NCBI RefSeq assembly: GCF_900249755.1
Contig: NZ_LT976854.1
Coordinates: 2,146,927-2,210,926 of the forward strand
DNA length: 64,000 nucleotides
Direction of reading: 5' to 3'
DNA from: Cupriavidus taiwanensis
Lineage (GTDB): Bacteria; Pseudomonadota; Gammaproteobacteria; Burkholderiales; Burkholderiaceae
The notes beneath the pieces were generated by a model that was not told the DNA's origin, made no database searches, and saw only the letters and a program-made list of their open reading frames with translations. How positions within the stretch are numbered: the first letter of the stretch is position 1; each line of letters starts with the position of its first letter. Shown here piece by piece: positions 9,514 through 21,221 of the stretch. The position numbers were made by a program, and so were the translations under genes.

Positions 9514-9622
9514 TTGTATGTAATGTCTTAATTCAAATGTCTATACTTTTGCTGTCACCAAGACCCCCTCTTGAATGACAACCTTCCCCGGTCGCCGCTT
9601 CCCCAGCGGCGACATTTTTATG
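9514..9622 (+). ncRNA. possible small RNA ending in an intrinsic terminator
   Basis: An AT-rich island in otherwise very GC-rich DNA carries a good -10 (TATACT, 9542-9547) and is followed about 45 bp later by a perfect hairpin and T-run (9591-9620). No gene reads into this terminator except the patatin gene 117 bp upstream. The arrangement would give a transcript of roughly 70 nt. A plausible -35 is weak, so this could simply be the terminator of the patatin gene. Confidence 0.3.
9591..9620 (+). terminator. intrinsic terminator upstream of the YeeE/YedE pair
   Basis: Stem GTCGCCGC (9591-9598) pairs with GCGGCGAC (9606-9613), followed by ATTTTTAT. It would stop plus-strand transcription before the YeeE/YedE genes. 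Confidence 0.75.
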
Positions 9623-9712
9623 GGCGCGTGCCGGCGAATGGCGCGCCTATAATCCCTGCCTCGGGCTGCACTTGCAGCCGCCTCCGCGCCACCGTTCCGC
9701 GCGCACCGCTTC

Positions 9713-10147
9713 ATGCAGATCGATTTCCACCATTTCACGCCCTGGCTGTCGCTGGCCGGCGGGCTTGTCATCGGCGTCGCGGCGGCGCTGATGATCCTGG
9801 GGCTGGGCCGCATTGCCGGCATCAGCGGCATCGTCGGCGGGCTGCTGCGGCTGCCGCACGGCGACACCGCCTGGCGCGCCGCGTTCGTCATCGGCCTGCT
9901 GCTGTCGCCATGGCTGGCCACCGCGTTCGATGCCATGCCCGCGGCGCACATCGACGCGGGCTGGACCGAGGTGCTGGTCGCCGGCCTGCTGGTGGGCCTG
10001 GGCACGCGCTACGCCGGCGGCTGCACCAGCGGCCACGGCGTGTGCGGCCTGTCGCGCGGATCGGTGCGTTCGCTCGCGGCTACCGCGACCTTCATGGCGG
10101 CCGGCTTCCTGACGGTGCTGGTGCAGCGCCACGTACTGGGAGGCTGA
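9713..10147 (+). CDS. YeeE/YedE family sulfur-compound transporter, N-terminal half
   Basis: A 144-residue membrane protein with about four hydrophobic spans and the YeeE/YedE signature YAGGCTSGHGVCGLSRGS, in which the cysteines are conserved. Related proteins import thiosulfate or other sulfur compounds. It is half the size of the single-chain homologue; the partner half follows after three bases, so the pair is expected to assemble in the inner membrane. The ATG at 9713 lies 93 bp after the terminator. Confidence 0.88.
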   Translation: MQIDFHHFTPWLSLAGGLVIGVAAALMILGLGRIAGISGIVGGLLRLPHGDTAWRAAFVIGLLLSPWLATAFDAMPAAHIDAGWTEVLVAGLLVGLGTRYAGGCTSGHGVCGLSRGSVRSLAATATFMAAGFLTVLVQRHVLGG

Positions 10148-10150
10148 ACC

Positions 10151-10576
10151 ATGGGCACGCTGCTGGCGTTGCTGGCCGGACTGGTGTTCGGCATCGGCCT
10201 GATTCTGTCGGGCATGGCCAACCCGGCCAAGGTGCTGGGCTTTCTGGACCTCGCCGGCGCCTGGGACCCGTCGCTCGCCTTTGTCATGGCCGGCGCGATC
10301 GTGTTCGGCGTGGCGGCGTTCGCGCTGGCGCGCCGGCGCCAGCGCTCGTGGCTGGGGCTGCCGATGCAGTGGCCGGCGCTGGCCGCGGTCACGCCGCGGC
10401 TGCTGCTGGGCAGCGCCGCGTTCGGGGTGGGCTGGGGCCTGGCCGGATTCTGCCCGGGCCCGGCGCTGGTCGCGCTGGGTGCGGGCTATGCCAAGGCCTG
10501 GGGCTTTGTCGCGGCGATGCTGGCCGGCATGGCGCTGTTCGAAGTGGCGGAGGCACTGGCGCGACGGCGCCGTTGA
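10151..10576 (+). CDS. YeeE/YedE family sulfur-compound transporter, C-terminal half
   Basis: A 141-residue membrane protein, the second half of a split YeeE/YedE transporter. It shows SGMANPAKVLGFLDLAGAWD and the cysteine signature GLAGFCPGPAL. It starts three bases after its partner and is surely cotranslated. Split pairs of this kind are common in beta-proteobacteria and often lie near sulfur or persulfide genes; none is visible here, and an IclR gene follows instead. Confidence 0.88.
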   Translation: MGTLLALLAGLVFGIGLILSGMANPAKVLGFLDLAGAWDPSLAFVMAGAIVFGVAAFALARRRQRSWLGLPMQWPALAAVTPRLLLGSAAFGVGWGLAGFCPGPALVALGAGYAKAWGFVAAMLAGMALFEVAEALARRRR

Positions 10577-10669
10577 TGCGGCGCAGCATGCAATGAATGC
10601 TGGCCCCCGGCGGCCGACCGGTTTAACATTGCGCGATTATCGAACAACCGTAGACCACCCCCGCCTCCC

Positions 10670-11518
10670 ATGGATGTCCTCCGCCCCATCGGTCTTGGCC
10701 ATGCCCAGGCCGACACCGTCCGCGTTGCCCGGCCCCAGGCCGACCTGCTTTCCAGCTTTGCCGGCGATCCCAACTTCATGCTGTCGCTGGCGCGCGGGCT
10801 GACCGTGCTCGAAGCCTTTTCCGAACGCAAGCGCCCGCTGACGATTTCGCAGGTGGCGCAACGCACCCAGCTGTCGCGCGCGTCGGTGCGGCGCTGCCTG
10901 TATACGCTGGAGCAGCTCGGCTACGTCAGCCAGCAAGACGGGCAATTCGCGCTGCGCCCGCGCGTGCTGCACCTGGGGCATGCGTATTTCTCGTCGACCT
11001 CGCTGGTGTCGCTGGCGCAGCCGATCCTGGACAACCTGAGCGCGCGCATCCACGAGACCTGCACGCTGGCGATCCTGGACGGCACCGACATCCTGTACCT
11101 GGTGCGCTCCGAGGTGCAGCGCGTGCTGAACTATTCGCTGGGCATGGGCAGCCGGCTGCCGGCCTACTGCACCTCCAACGGCCGGCTGCTGCTGGCGCAC
11201 CAGCCCGCCACGGTGCTGGACGGCTTCTTCGAGCATGCCGAGCTGCGCCCGCGCACGCTGCAGACCAAGGTCTCGCGGCAGGAACTGGAAGCGTGCTTCG
11301 AGCGCGCCCGCGAAGTGGACTACGTGATCGTCGACGAAGAGCTGGAGCCCGGGCTGCGCGCCATGGCGGTGCCGGTTCGCTCGGCTTCGGGCATCGTGCT
11401 GGCGGGGCTGAGCGTGAGCGTGCGCGCCGCGCGCGTCTCCGAAGCCGACATGATCACGCGGCTGCTGGCGCCGATGCGCGAAGCCGCCGCCGCGATCGGC
11501 CGCATGGTCGGGTCCTGA
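10670..11518 (+). CDS. IclR family transcriptional regulator (PcaR/PobR-like)
   Basis: A 282-residue IclR regulator. The HTH lies at about residues 40-100 (LARGLTVLEAFSERKRPLTI, then SQVAQRTQLSRASVRRCLYT) and the effector-binding GAF-like domain fills the rest, with the typical ELEPGLRAMAVPVR. It is closest in pattern to PcaR/PobR regulators of protocatechuate and hydroxybenzoate catabolism, but no such genes are adjacent. The DauA-like oxidase gene is convergent. Its target is not clear. Confidence 0.9.
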   Translation: MDVLRPIGLGHAQADTVRVARPQADLLSSFAGDPNFMLSLARGLTVLEAFSERKRPLTISQVAQRTQLSRASVRRCLYTLEQLGYVSQQDGQFALRPRVLHLGHAYFSSTSLVSLAQPILDNLSARIHETCTLAILDGTDILYLVRSEVQRVLNYSLGMGSRLPAYCTSNGRLLLAHQPATVLDGFFEHAELRPRTLQTKVSRQELEACFERAREVDYVIVDEELEPGLRAMAVPVRSASGIVLAGLSVSVRAARVSEADMITRLLAPMREAAAAIGRMVGS

Positions 11519-11544
11519 TCCTGCGGCTTGCCGGCTGGGCCGCT

Positions 11545-11616
11545 GGCCCGCTCACCGGCCCGCTTACCGGCCCGCTTACCGGCCCGCTTACCGGCCCGCT
11601 TACCGGCCGGCTTGCC
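11545..11616. repeat. 12-bp tandem repeat, six units
   Basis: Six consecutive 12-bp units of GGCCCGCTTACC (units at 11545, 11557, 11569, 11581, 11593 and 11605); the first and last carry substitutions. It lies between the IclR stop and the end of the convergent oxidase gene. The middle units contain TTA in the minus-strand frame, and one of these provides the oxidase stop codon at 11600-11602. Confidence 0.9.
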
Positions 11617-12775
11617 CGCGCAGCCGCGCGGGACTGAGCATGGCGGCGCTCACGCCGTGGTCGGCGATATGCGCCGGCAGCGGCCGCCCCTGCGCCAGCG
11701 CGGCGCAGGCCTCGCCCATCGCGGCCGAGGTCTGGATGCCATAGCCGCCCTGCGCGGCCACCCAGAAGAACCCTTCCGCCGCGGGATCGAACCCGCCCAC
11801 CAGGTCGCCGTCGGCAACGAACGAGCGCAGTCCGGCCCAGGTCCGCGCCGGGCGGCGGATGGTCAGCGTGGTCGCGGCTTCGATCTGGTGGATGCCCATG
11901 GCGATGTCCAGTTCCTCGGGCTGCACGTCGTGCGGCGGCACCGGGTCGGCATTGGCCGGCGAGCCGAGCAGCATGCCGGCATCGGGCTTGACGTACCAGG
12001 TCTCGTCGAAGCCGTAGAACATCGGCCAGCGCGAAACATCGATCCCCTCGGGCGGGGCAAACACGAAGGCCGAACGCCGGCACGGCTGCAGCCCCACCGG
12101 CGCCACGCCCGCGCGCCCGGCCACCACATCGCACCATGCGCCCGCCGCGTTGACCAGCACCGGCGCGCGGTAGATGTCGGCGCCGGCGTGTACGTGCCAC
12201 AGGCCGTCGCGCCGTTCGATCGCGGCAGCCTCGGCGCCGCAAGCGAGCAGGCCGCCGTGATGGCGCACGCCGCGCAGGTAGCCCTGGTGCAGCACATGCA
12301 CGTCCATGTCGGCGGCATCGGGCTCCAGCACCGCGCCCAGCACCAGTTCCGGCCGCAGCACCGGCACCAGCGCGCAGGCGCCGGCGCGGTCGAGCCGTTG
12401 CGCCCGGGCGCCCAGGCCGGCCAGCACCTGCCAGTGCGCGTCGAGCTGGTCCTGTTCGCCCGGGCGCGCCAGCATCATGGCGCCGCGCGGCGACAGCACC
12501 GGATGGTCGGCAAACCCGGCGGGCGGGGCATCGAGGAAGGCGCGGCTGGCCATGGTCAGGCCGCGCACCTGCGGCGTGCCGTAGCTTTCCAGGTAGAGCG
12601 CGGCCGAACGGCCGGTGGCATGGTAGCCAGGCTGAGACTCGCGCTCGAGCACGATCACGCTGCCCGCGCGCGCCAGCCAGTACGCCACCGAGGCCCCGGC
12701 AATGCCGGCGCCGATGACGAGGTAGTCAGCCGAAAACTGCTTGCCGCCGGCCGGAGCCGGATCGCTGTGGACCAT
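11600..12775 (-). CDS. FAD-dependent D-amino acid dehydrogenase (DauA-like)
   Basis: A 391-residue DAO-family flavoprotein. The Rossmann FAD motif VIGAGIAGASVAYWLA is near residue 20, followed by YHATGRSAALYLESYG and a C-terminal GGYGIQTSAAMG. These blocks resemble D-arginine dehydrogenase DauA, which oxidises basic and other D-amino acids to 2-oxo acids. Length fits the family. The stop codon lies inside the 12-bp tandem repeat, so the C-terminus is set by a repeat unit and could vary between strains. It is convergent with the IclR gene. Confidence 0.85.
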   Translation of the reverse strand: MVHSDPAPAGGKQFSADYLVIGAGIAGASVAYWLARAGSVIVLERESQPGYHATGRSAALYLESYGTPQVRGLTMASRAFLDAPPAGFADHPVLSPRGAMMLARPGEQDQLDAHWQVLAGLGARAQRLDRAGACALVPVLRPELVLGAVLEPDAADMDVHVLHQGYLRGVRHHGGLLACGAEAAAIERRDGLWHVHAGADIYRAPVLVNAAGAWCDVVAGRAGVAPVGLQPCRRSAFVFAPPEGIDVSRWPMFYGFDETWYVKPDAGMLLGSPANADPVPPHDVQPEELDIAMGIHQIEAATTLTIRRPARTWAGLRSFVADGDLVGGFDPAAEGFFWVAAQGGYGIQTSAAMGEACAALAQGRPLPAHIADHGVSAAMLSPARLRGQAGR

Positions 12776-12860
12776 TGCCGTGCGCCTCCCGTGTCATGCG
12801 AACTGGCGCGCAATGTAGCGTAAACCGGGCCGGCACCGCGCCAGTCCCGGGGGCGGCGTG

Positions 12861-13640
12861 TCAGCCGCGGTGCGCCAGTTCCAGTGCGAACACCAGCCGC
12901 TGCAGGAAATTTTCCATGCGCCCGTCCGGATTGACGAAGGCGCAGCCGAAGTGGTGGATGGCGCTGTCGTCGTGGCCCACCAGCCAGTGGCCGACCACCT
13001 GCATGTCCAGCTCCATCTTGCCCAGCTCGCGGAAGTCCAGCCGGCACCTGGCTACCGTGGTGCCGACCGGCAGGTGGTCGGCGGTGACGGTTTTGGATCG
13101 CAGCCCCACCCCGGACAGCGACAGGTCGGCAATATCGAGCCCCAGCACGGTCTTGTCCGGCAGCGGCATCTCGCAGCGGTAGCCCTTGGTCACCAGCGTG
13201 CGCGCGCGGAAATGGCGGCGGCGCTGGAAGTGATAGAGCTTTTCCGGAAACCTGGCGACGAAGGCGGGACCGTCTTCATAGCGCGTGGCCGCCGGCCGGC
13301 CCACCATGAAATTGACCGGCACGCCGCGCAACAGCCCGGAGAACGCGTTCTCGTCGGAAGTCATCAGCGACATCCGTTCGGGCTCGGCATTGCACCAGTC
13401 GAAGACGAAGGTGCGGTTGACCGGGTCGACATGCAGGATCGAGGTGACGAACTGGTGCGCGGTGCGGGTGCGCACGCTCAGCATGCATTTCTGCCACGCC
13501 AGGTCGCGCAGCACCGTGCCGATCTGCGAGTTGTGGGTCAGGCGATAGCGGTCGTCCGCCGGCCCGGCTTCGGTGTCGGATTCGGCGCCGTGATCGGCTG
13601 GCCCGGGGGCGTCGTGCTGGTTCATAGGTTCACGCAACAT
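12861..13640 (-). CDS. YcgR-like flagellar brake protein with PilZ domain
   Basis: A 259-residue protein with an N-terminal YcgR-type domain (about 40-135) and a C-terminal PilZ domain (about 140-245). The c-di-GMP-binding motifs are present: RRRHFR at the domain start and DLSLSGVGL downstream. YcgR proteins bind c-di-GMP and slow the flagellar motor. No flagellar gene is nearby, which is normal for stand-alone copies. The start is uncertain: ATG at 13640 or at 13625, neither with a strong ribosome site. Confidence 0.88.
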   Translation of the reverse strand: MLREPMNQHDAPGPADHGAESDTEAGPADDRYRLTHNSQIGTVLRDLAWQKCMLSVRTRTAHQFVTSILHVDPVNRTFVFDWCNAEPERMSLMTSDENAFSGLLRGVPVNFMVGRPAATRYEDGPAFVARFPEKLYHFQRRRHFRARTLVTKGYRCEMPLPDKTVLGLDIADLSLSGVGLRSKTVTADHLPVGTTVARCRLDFRELGKMELDMQVVGHWLVGHDDSAIHHFGCAFVNPDGRMENFLQRLVFALELAHRG

Positions 13641-13844
13641 CTGGAGGGGCTCGGAGCGGCGGCGATGGGGCCGCCGCGGGGCAACCGCGGACCAGCCGGG
13701 AGCCCGTCGGCGGCACCGGCCTGCCGGCCGCGCGCCGCATGTTAAGCGCCTGCACCATTGCCCGGCAAGACCGATGATCTCACTTCGGCAAATCTGTGGC
13801 AGAACTTGAGTACAGACTTCCGGGGGGTAGCGCTTGCGTGGCTT

Positions 13845-14726
13845 TCAGGCCTGCGGCGCCGGGGCGAGCGTGGCCTGCGCGCATTCGCGCAGCCAGGCGA
13901 GCAGCGCCAGCCGGCGCGTATCGTGCTCGAACGGCGCGGGCGACAGCAGGTGGTAGGCCGAGCCGTCGGCCGCGAAGCCGGACGGCGCAGCCAGCCGGCC
14001 GTCGGCGATCTCGTCGGCCGCCATCAGTTGCGACGCCATGGCCCAGCCCAGGCCCGCCGCCGCGGCCTGCAGGCTCAGGTAGAAATGCTCGTACCAGGCG
14101 TCGCCGTCGAAGCGAAAGCGCGCCGCGGCATCCGGGCAAACGGCCTGCCAGCGTTGCCAGGCATCGGGCCGGGTGCGCGTGTGCAAGCGCACCGGCGCCG
14201 CCGCCGCGCCCTGCGCAGCCTGCGGCCGGCACACCGGACCCACCCGCTCCTGCGCCACCTCGCGCGCATGCCAGCGCGCATCGAAGGCAAAGTCATTGCG
14301 CCGCAGCGCCAGGTCCGCGCCGCTGCGCGCGAAGTCGATCGGCCCGCCCGCCGCCATCAGGTGCAGCGGGATGTCGGGATGGCGCGCGGCAAAGCGCGGC
14401 AGCCGCGGGATCAGCCAGCGCATGGCGATGGTCGGCTCGCACGACAGCACCAGCGCCCGCCCCGGGGGTTGCGCGCGGATGCGCGCCGCCGCGGCGGCGA
14501 GCCCCTCCATCGACTGCGTCGCTGCCGCGAACAACGATCGTCCCGCCTCGGTCAGGAAGACGCCGCGATTGCGCCGCTCGAACAGCGCCACGCCAAGCGT
14601 GTCCTCAAGCTGCCGGATCTGCCGGCTGACCGCGCCATGGGTCAGGTGCAGCTCCTGCGCGGCGCGGGCAAAGCTCTCGTGGCGCGCCGCGGCCTCGAAG
14701 AATCGGATCCATCCCAGCCAGTGCAT
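13845..14726 (-). CDS. LysR family regulator (GcvA-like)
   Basis: A 293-residue LysR regulator of the GcvA-like subgroup. Its N-terminus MHWLGWIRFFEAAARHESFA leads into the HTH AAQELHLTHGAVSRQIRQLE, then LFERRNRGVFLTEAG. It is divergently transcribed from the LysE-type exporter gene 144 bp away, the classic layout in which the regulator controls the exporter. The shared promoter region contains one copy of the 17-bp iteron-like element (14788-14804). Confidence 0.9.
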   Translation of the reverse strand: MHWLGWIRFFEAAARHESFARAAQELHLTHGAVSRQIRQLEDTLGVALFERRNRGVFLTEAGRSLFAAATQSMEGLAAAAARIRAQPPGRALVLSCEPTIAMRWLIPRLPRFAARHPDIPLHLMAAGGPIDFARSGADLALRRNDFAFDARWHAREVAQERVGPVCRPQAAQGAAAAPVRLHTRTRPDAWQRWQAVCPDAAARFRFDGDAWYEHFYLSLQAAAAGLGWAMASQLMAADEIADGRLAAPSGFAADGSAYHLLSPAPFEHDTRRLALLAWLRECAQATLAPAPQA

Positions 14727-14787
14727 CGGTCAGTTTTTCTCACGGAATCGGGCGAGTATATATCGGTTGTGGAGGCGCTTCCCGGCA

Positions 14788-14804
14788 CGCAGAATTGGGT
14801 ACGC
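14788..14804 (+). repeat. dispersed iteron-like element 1
   Basis: CGCAGAATTGGGTACGC, identical to an element inside the origin at 49743. It is the most distant copy, about 35 kb from repA, and lies in the LysR/LysE divergent promoter region. Confidence 0.8.
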
Positions 14805-14870
14805 TTTGGTCGCCGCTGTGATGCTGAAAGGGCGATCAGGGCCAGAAAACAACACATAACCTGACGCAAT

Positions 14871-15494
14871 ATGCCCCCTCTCGCCGAATCCCTGGCGGTC
14901 GCCATGGTGACCGTGCTGGCCGTGATCAGCCCCGGCCCGGACTTCGCCATGGTCACCCGCAACAGCTATCTGTACGGCCGCCGCGCCGGCTTGCTCAGTG
15001 CGCTGGGCATCGCGCTCGGGGTGCAGGTGCATGTGCTCTATACGATGTTCGGGGTGTCGCTGCTGCTGGCCCACGCGCATGGCGTGCTGACGGTGGTGAA
15101 GGCGCTGGGCGCGGCTTACCTGGTGTGGATCGGCGTGCAGACGCTGCGCAGGCGCGACGCGCTGGCGGTGGACCTGCGCGGAGGCCGCGCGCTGGCGCCG
15201 TTGGCGGCGCTGCGCATGGGCTTCCTGACCAATGCGTTGAACCCGAAGACCACGCTGTTCGTCGTCAGCACCTACACCCAGGTGGTAGATGCCCGCACCG
15301 CGGTGCCGGTGCAGTGGGCCTATGGCGGGTTCATGTCGGCCGCACACCTGGCGTGGTTCAGCGTGGTGGCCTGGGTCTTCACCGCGCCGGCGCTGCGCGC
15401 GGCCATGCTGCGGCGCCAGCGGCTGCTGGACCGCGCCATCGGCTCGGCCTTGTGCGGACTGGGCGTGGCGCTGGGCTTCAGCAACCTGGCATAG
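14871..15494 (+). CDS. LysE/RhtB family amino acid exporter
   Basis: A 207-residue inner-membrane protein with six predicted hydrophobic spans and the LysE/RhtB signature ISPGPDFAMVTRNSYLYGRR near residue 20, plus the conserved NALNPKTTLF. Family members export amino acids or homoserine lactones. The upstream divergent LysR gene is its probable regulator. Its 3' end overlaps the convergent ThpR gene by 17 bp. Confidence 0.92.
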   Translation: MPPLAESLAVAMVTVLAVISPGPDFAMVTRNSYLYGRRAGLLSALGIALGVQVHVLYTMFGVSLLLAHAHGVLTVVKALGAAYLVWIGVQTLRRRDALAVDLRGGRALAPLAALRMGFLTNALNPKTTLFVVSTYTQVVDARTAVPVQWAYGGFMSAAHLAWFSVVAWVFTAPALRAAMLRRQRLLDRAIGSALCGLGVALGFSNLA

Positions 15495-16059
15495 GACCCG
15501 GCGCCGCCAGCGGCCAGGCCACACGCAGCAGGTGTTGCGGGCCCTGCGGACCCAGCTGGCTTTCGAACAGCACCAGCCGCGCGACGCGCCACGGCGCGCT
15601 GGCCAGCGTGCGGTGCGCATCGAGCCAGGCGCGCAGCGCGCCCTCCGGCACGGTCGGCTTGCAACGGGCCAGCGTCACGTGCGGATGGAAGCGGCGCCGC
15701 TCCGGCAGCACGCCGGCGGCGTCCGCCAGCGCCTGCCCCACCTCGGCGTGCAGGGCGCGCAGCGCGTCCAGGCCCGGTCCGGGCGCCAGGCCCGCCCACA
15801 GCACCGACCCCGGGCCGCTGCGGAAGCGGCCGGTGCCATACGCCTGCAGCGTGAACGCGGGGGTGCGCAGCGCCGCCAGCGCGGCGCCGAGCTTGTCGGC
15901 AGCGTGGGCGGCATCGCCCAGGCTTTCACCGAGGAAGTGCAGGGTCAGGTGGACCTGCGCGGGCGTCGCGGCGCGCACGCCGTGCGCGGCGGGAAGCGTG
16001 GACAGCAGCCCCGCCGCCTGTGCGGGTGGGACTTCGACCGCGATGAACAGCCGCGCCAT
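15478..16059 (-). CDS. thpR: RNA 2',3'-cyclic phosphodiesterase
   Basis: A 193-residue 2H phosphoesterase. Both H-x-T motifs are visible: HLTLHFLG near residue 41 and HPHVTLARC near residue 127. ThpR hydrolyses 2',3'-cyclic phosphates on RNA ends to 2'-phosphates; its physiological target is not settled. The internal ATG at 16059 is chosen because the family starts with MARLFIAVEVP. It follows ogt by 16 bp and is probably the third gene of the Ada/AlkA-ogt-thpR operon. Confidence 0.9.
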   Translation of the reverse strand: MARLFIAVEVPPAQAAGLLSTLPAAHGVRAATPAQVHLTLHFLGESLGDAAHAADKLGAALAALRTPAFTLQAYGTGRFRSGPGSVLWAGLAPGPGLDALRALHAEVGQALADAAGVLPERRRFHPHVTLARCKPTVPEGALRAWLDAHRTLASAPWRVARLVLFESQLGPQGPQHLLRVAWPLAAPGPMPGC

Positions 16060-16075
16060 GGCAATGCGGCGGGCC

Positions 16076-16576
16076 TCAGCCCGTCGCGGCGGCGATGCCC
16101 TCGCGCCGCAGCAGGGCACGCTTGCGCTCGATGCCGCCGGCATAGCCGGTGAGTGCGCCCGCGCTGCCGAGCACCCGATGGCAGGGCACGATCACCGACA
16201 GCGGGTTGCGGCCGACTGCGCCCCCGACCGCGCGCGCATGCGTGGGCGGCAGCCCCAGCGTGCGCGCCAGTTCCCCGTACGACGCGGTGGCGCCGCACGG
16301 GATGTCCAGCAGCGCCTGCCACACGCGTTGCTGGAACGGACTGCCGGCAAAGCGCACCGGCACGGTAAAGGTGTCGCGGCGGCCGGCAAAATATTCGGCC
16401 AGCTCGGCGGCGGCGCGCTCCAGCACCGCGGCATCGGCCGCGGGCACGTCGCGGCTGTCGGCAATGCCGGCGGGATGGTACTTCTGCCCCGCGAAGAAGA
16501 GGCCGGTCAGGTGCCCGTCGCGCGCGCGCAGCAGCACGGTGCCGAGCGGGCTGTCGATATGGCGATAGCTGGTCAT
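16076..16576 (-). CDS. ogt: methylated-DNA--[protein]-cysteine S-methyltransferase (Ogt type)
   Basis: A 166-residue suicide methyltransferase that repairs O6-alkylguanine. The acceptor-cysteine motif IVPCHRVLG is intact, with the arginine-finger helix YGELARTLG upstream. The start at 16576 overlaps the stop of the Ada/AlkA gene by four bases (ATGA), so translation is coupled. It is the separate C-terminal activity that the upstream Ada/AlkA protein lacks, so the operon together covers O6-alkylguanine and N-alkyl base repair. Confidence 0.95.
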   Translation of the reverse strand: MTSYRHIDSPLGTVLLRARDGHLTGLFFAGQKYHPAGIADSRDVPAADAAVLERAAAELAEYFAGRRDTFTVPVRFAGSPFQQRVWQALLDIPCGATASYGELARTLGLPPTHARAVGGAVGRNPLSVIVPCHRVLGSAGALTGYAGGIERKRALLRREGIAAATG

Positions 16577-18054
16577 GGGAGGGTCTCCGGTTGCGCCGCG
16601 GCCGGCGGCGTGTCCTTCATCGCTTCGTAACGATGCCACAGGTGGATCGCGGCGTAGGCGCGCCACGGCGCCCATTGCGCCGTGCGTTCGTGCATCGCGC
16701 GCACGGTGCTGACGCCCAGCACCTTGCGCAGCGCATAGTCGGTGCCGGGGAAGGCATCGGGCCAGCCCAGCGCGCGCATGGCGACATACTGCGCGGTCCA
16801 GTCGCCGATCCCATCGATCTCGCGCAGCGCCGCCACCGCCTGCTCCGGCTCTGCCTGCGTATCGAGCACCAGCGTGCCGTCGGCCACGCGCCGCGCCAGG
16901 GCCTGCAGCGTGCGCGCCTTGCCCGGCGACACCCCGGCCTCGCGCAGCGCAGTCTCCGGCAACGCGGCCAGCGCGGCGGCGCTCGGAAAGGTGTAGCGCA
17001 GGCCCGCCGGCGGCGCGCCCTCCAGCGCCTGCCCGGCGCGCTGCGCCAGCGCGGCCAGGATGCGCCGCGCCTGCACCACCGAAATCACCTGCCCCACCAC
17101 CGCGCGCACCGCGATCTCGAAGCCGTCGACACAGCCGGGCAGGCGCACGCCAGGCATCGCCTCGGCCAGTTCGCCCAGGTGCCGGTCCACCACGTCGGGA
17201 CGGCAGCCCAGGTCGCACAGCCGCCGCACCTTGCCCAGCGCTTGCGGAATCACGCGCGCCAGCGACGCCGACAGCGTCACGCGCAGCACCAGCCGGCGCG
17301 GCACGTGTTCGACGCGCACCCAGCCGAGGTGGGTATTGCCGCCGGCCTCGACCCGCAACGTGCGCAGGTAGGCGCCGTCGCGGATGGCCTCGATGCCGTC
17401 GACCGCGCGCGTGGCCAGGAAGCGCAGCCATGCGTCCCAGGCGAAGGGCGGGCGGTAGCCGAGCTCGAACACCAGCCGGTCGGCCACGCCGTCGGCGGCG
17501 CGCCGGCGCAGCGCCAGCGGCGTCAGGCCGTAGCGGGTCTTGAGCACATCGTTGAAGCGGCGCACGCTGCCGAAGCCCGCCGCCAGTGCCACTTCCGTCA
17601 CCGGCAGCGCGGTATCGGCCAGCAGCCGCTTGGCCAGCAGCAGCCGCTGGGTCTGCGCGTACTCCAGCACCGACACGCCGAACTGCGCGTCGAACAGCCG
17701 CCGCAGGTGGCGCTCGGTCACGCCGATGCGCGCCGCCAGCGCGGCCACGCTGCCGTCGGCCATGAAGCCTTCGTCGATCAGCGTGGCGGCGGCCTGCGCC
17801 AGCCGGCCGGAAAGATCGGCCAGCCCATGCCCCGGCGCCAGTTCCGGGCGGCAGCGCAGGCACGGGCGGAAGCCATGTTTTTCCGCCGCGGCGGCGCTCT
17901 CGTAGAACGTGCAGTTCTCGCGCTTGGGGGTGCGTACCGCGCACACCGGCCGGCAGTACACGCCGGTCGACGACACGCCCACGAAGAAGCGCCCGTCGAA
18001 GCGGCGGTCGTGCGAGGCCACGGCCTTGTAGCAGGTATCGGGATCCAGGTTCAT
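16573..18054 (-). CDS. Ada/AlkA fusion: methylphosphotriester-responsive regulator with 3-methyladenine DNA glycosylase
   Basis: A 493-residue fusion. Residues about 5-75 form the Ada zinc domain with the methyl-accepting cysteine cluster YCRPVC and CLRCRP; an AraC-type HTH follows (about 85-185). The rest is AlkA: an N-terminal domain and then the HhH-GPD glycosylase, with VGQVISVVQARR and IDGIGDWTAQYVAMRALG near residue 400. It senses methylphosphotriesters and excises alkylated purines. Genes of this type activate their own operon. The M16 protease gene is divergent, 132 bp away. Confidence 0.94.
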   Translation of the reverse strand: MNLDPDTCYKAVASHDRRFDGRFFVGVSSTGVYCRPVCAVRTPKRENCTFYESAAAAEKHGFRPCLRCRPELAPGHGLADLSGRLAQAAATLIDEGFMADGSVAALAARIGVTERHLRRLFDAQFGVSVLEYAQTQRLLLAKRLLADTALPVTEVALAAGFGSVRRFNDVLKTRYGLTPLALRRRAADGVADRLVFELGYRPPFAWDAWLRFLATRAVDGIEAIRDGAYLRTLRVEAGGNTHLGWVRVEHVPRRLVLRVTLSASLARVIPQALGKVRRLCDLGCRPDVVDRHLGELAEAMPGVRLPGCVDGFEIAVRAVVGQVISVVQARRILAALAQRAGQALEGAPPAGLRYTFPSAAALAALPETALREAGVSPGKARTLQALARRVADGTLVLDTQAEPEQAVAALREIDGIGDWTAQYVAMRALGWPDAFPGTDYALRKVLGVSTVRAMHERTAQWAPWRAYAAIHLWHRYEAMKDTPPAAAQPETLP

Positions 18055-18186
18055 GACGGCATGCTACCGCCAGACGCCGCCGCGCATCGGCTGCTTTCGG
18101 ACATTTCCCTCTGGCGCGCGGGCAAGGGTTGGGGCACAGTTGCCCTGCTCTTATCCTTGCCCATCATCGTTGCCCTCGGAGACTTC

Positions 18187-21069
<2,883 letters not shown>

Positions 21070-21221
21070 CATGCCTCTGACATGCCCCTGACACAGATCG
21101 GAAACCATACTCGCCGGGCGGTGGTCCCACCCGTGAGCGCGGGCAACGCCTGGTCCCGGCGGCGCTGGCGCGGCGCCTCCGGCGCGGCGCGCTGCAAGGG
21201 CCTTGCCGCGACCCCGGGTTG

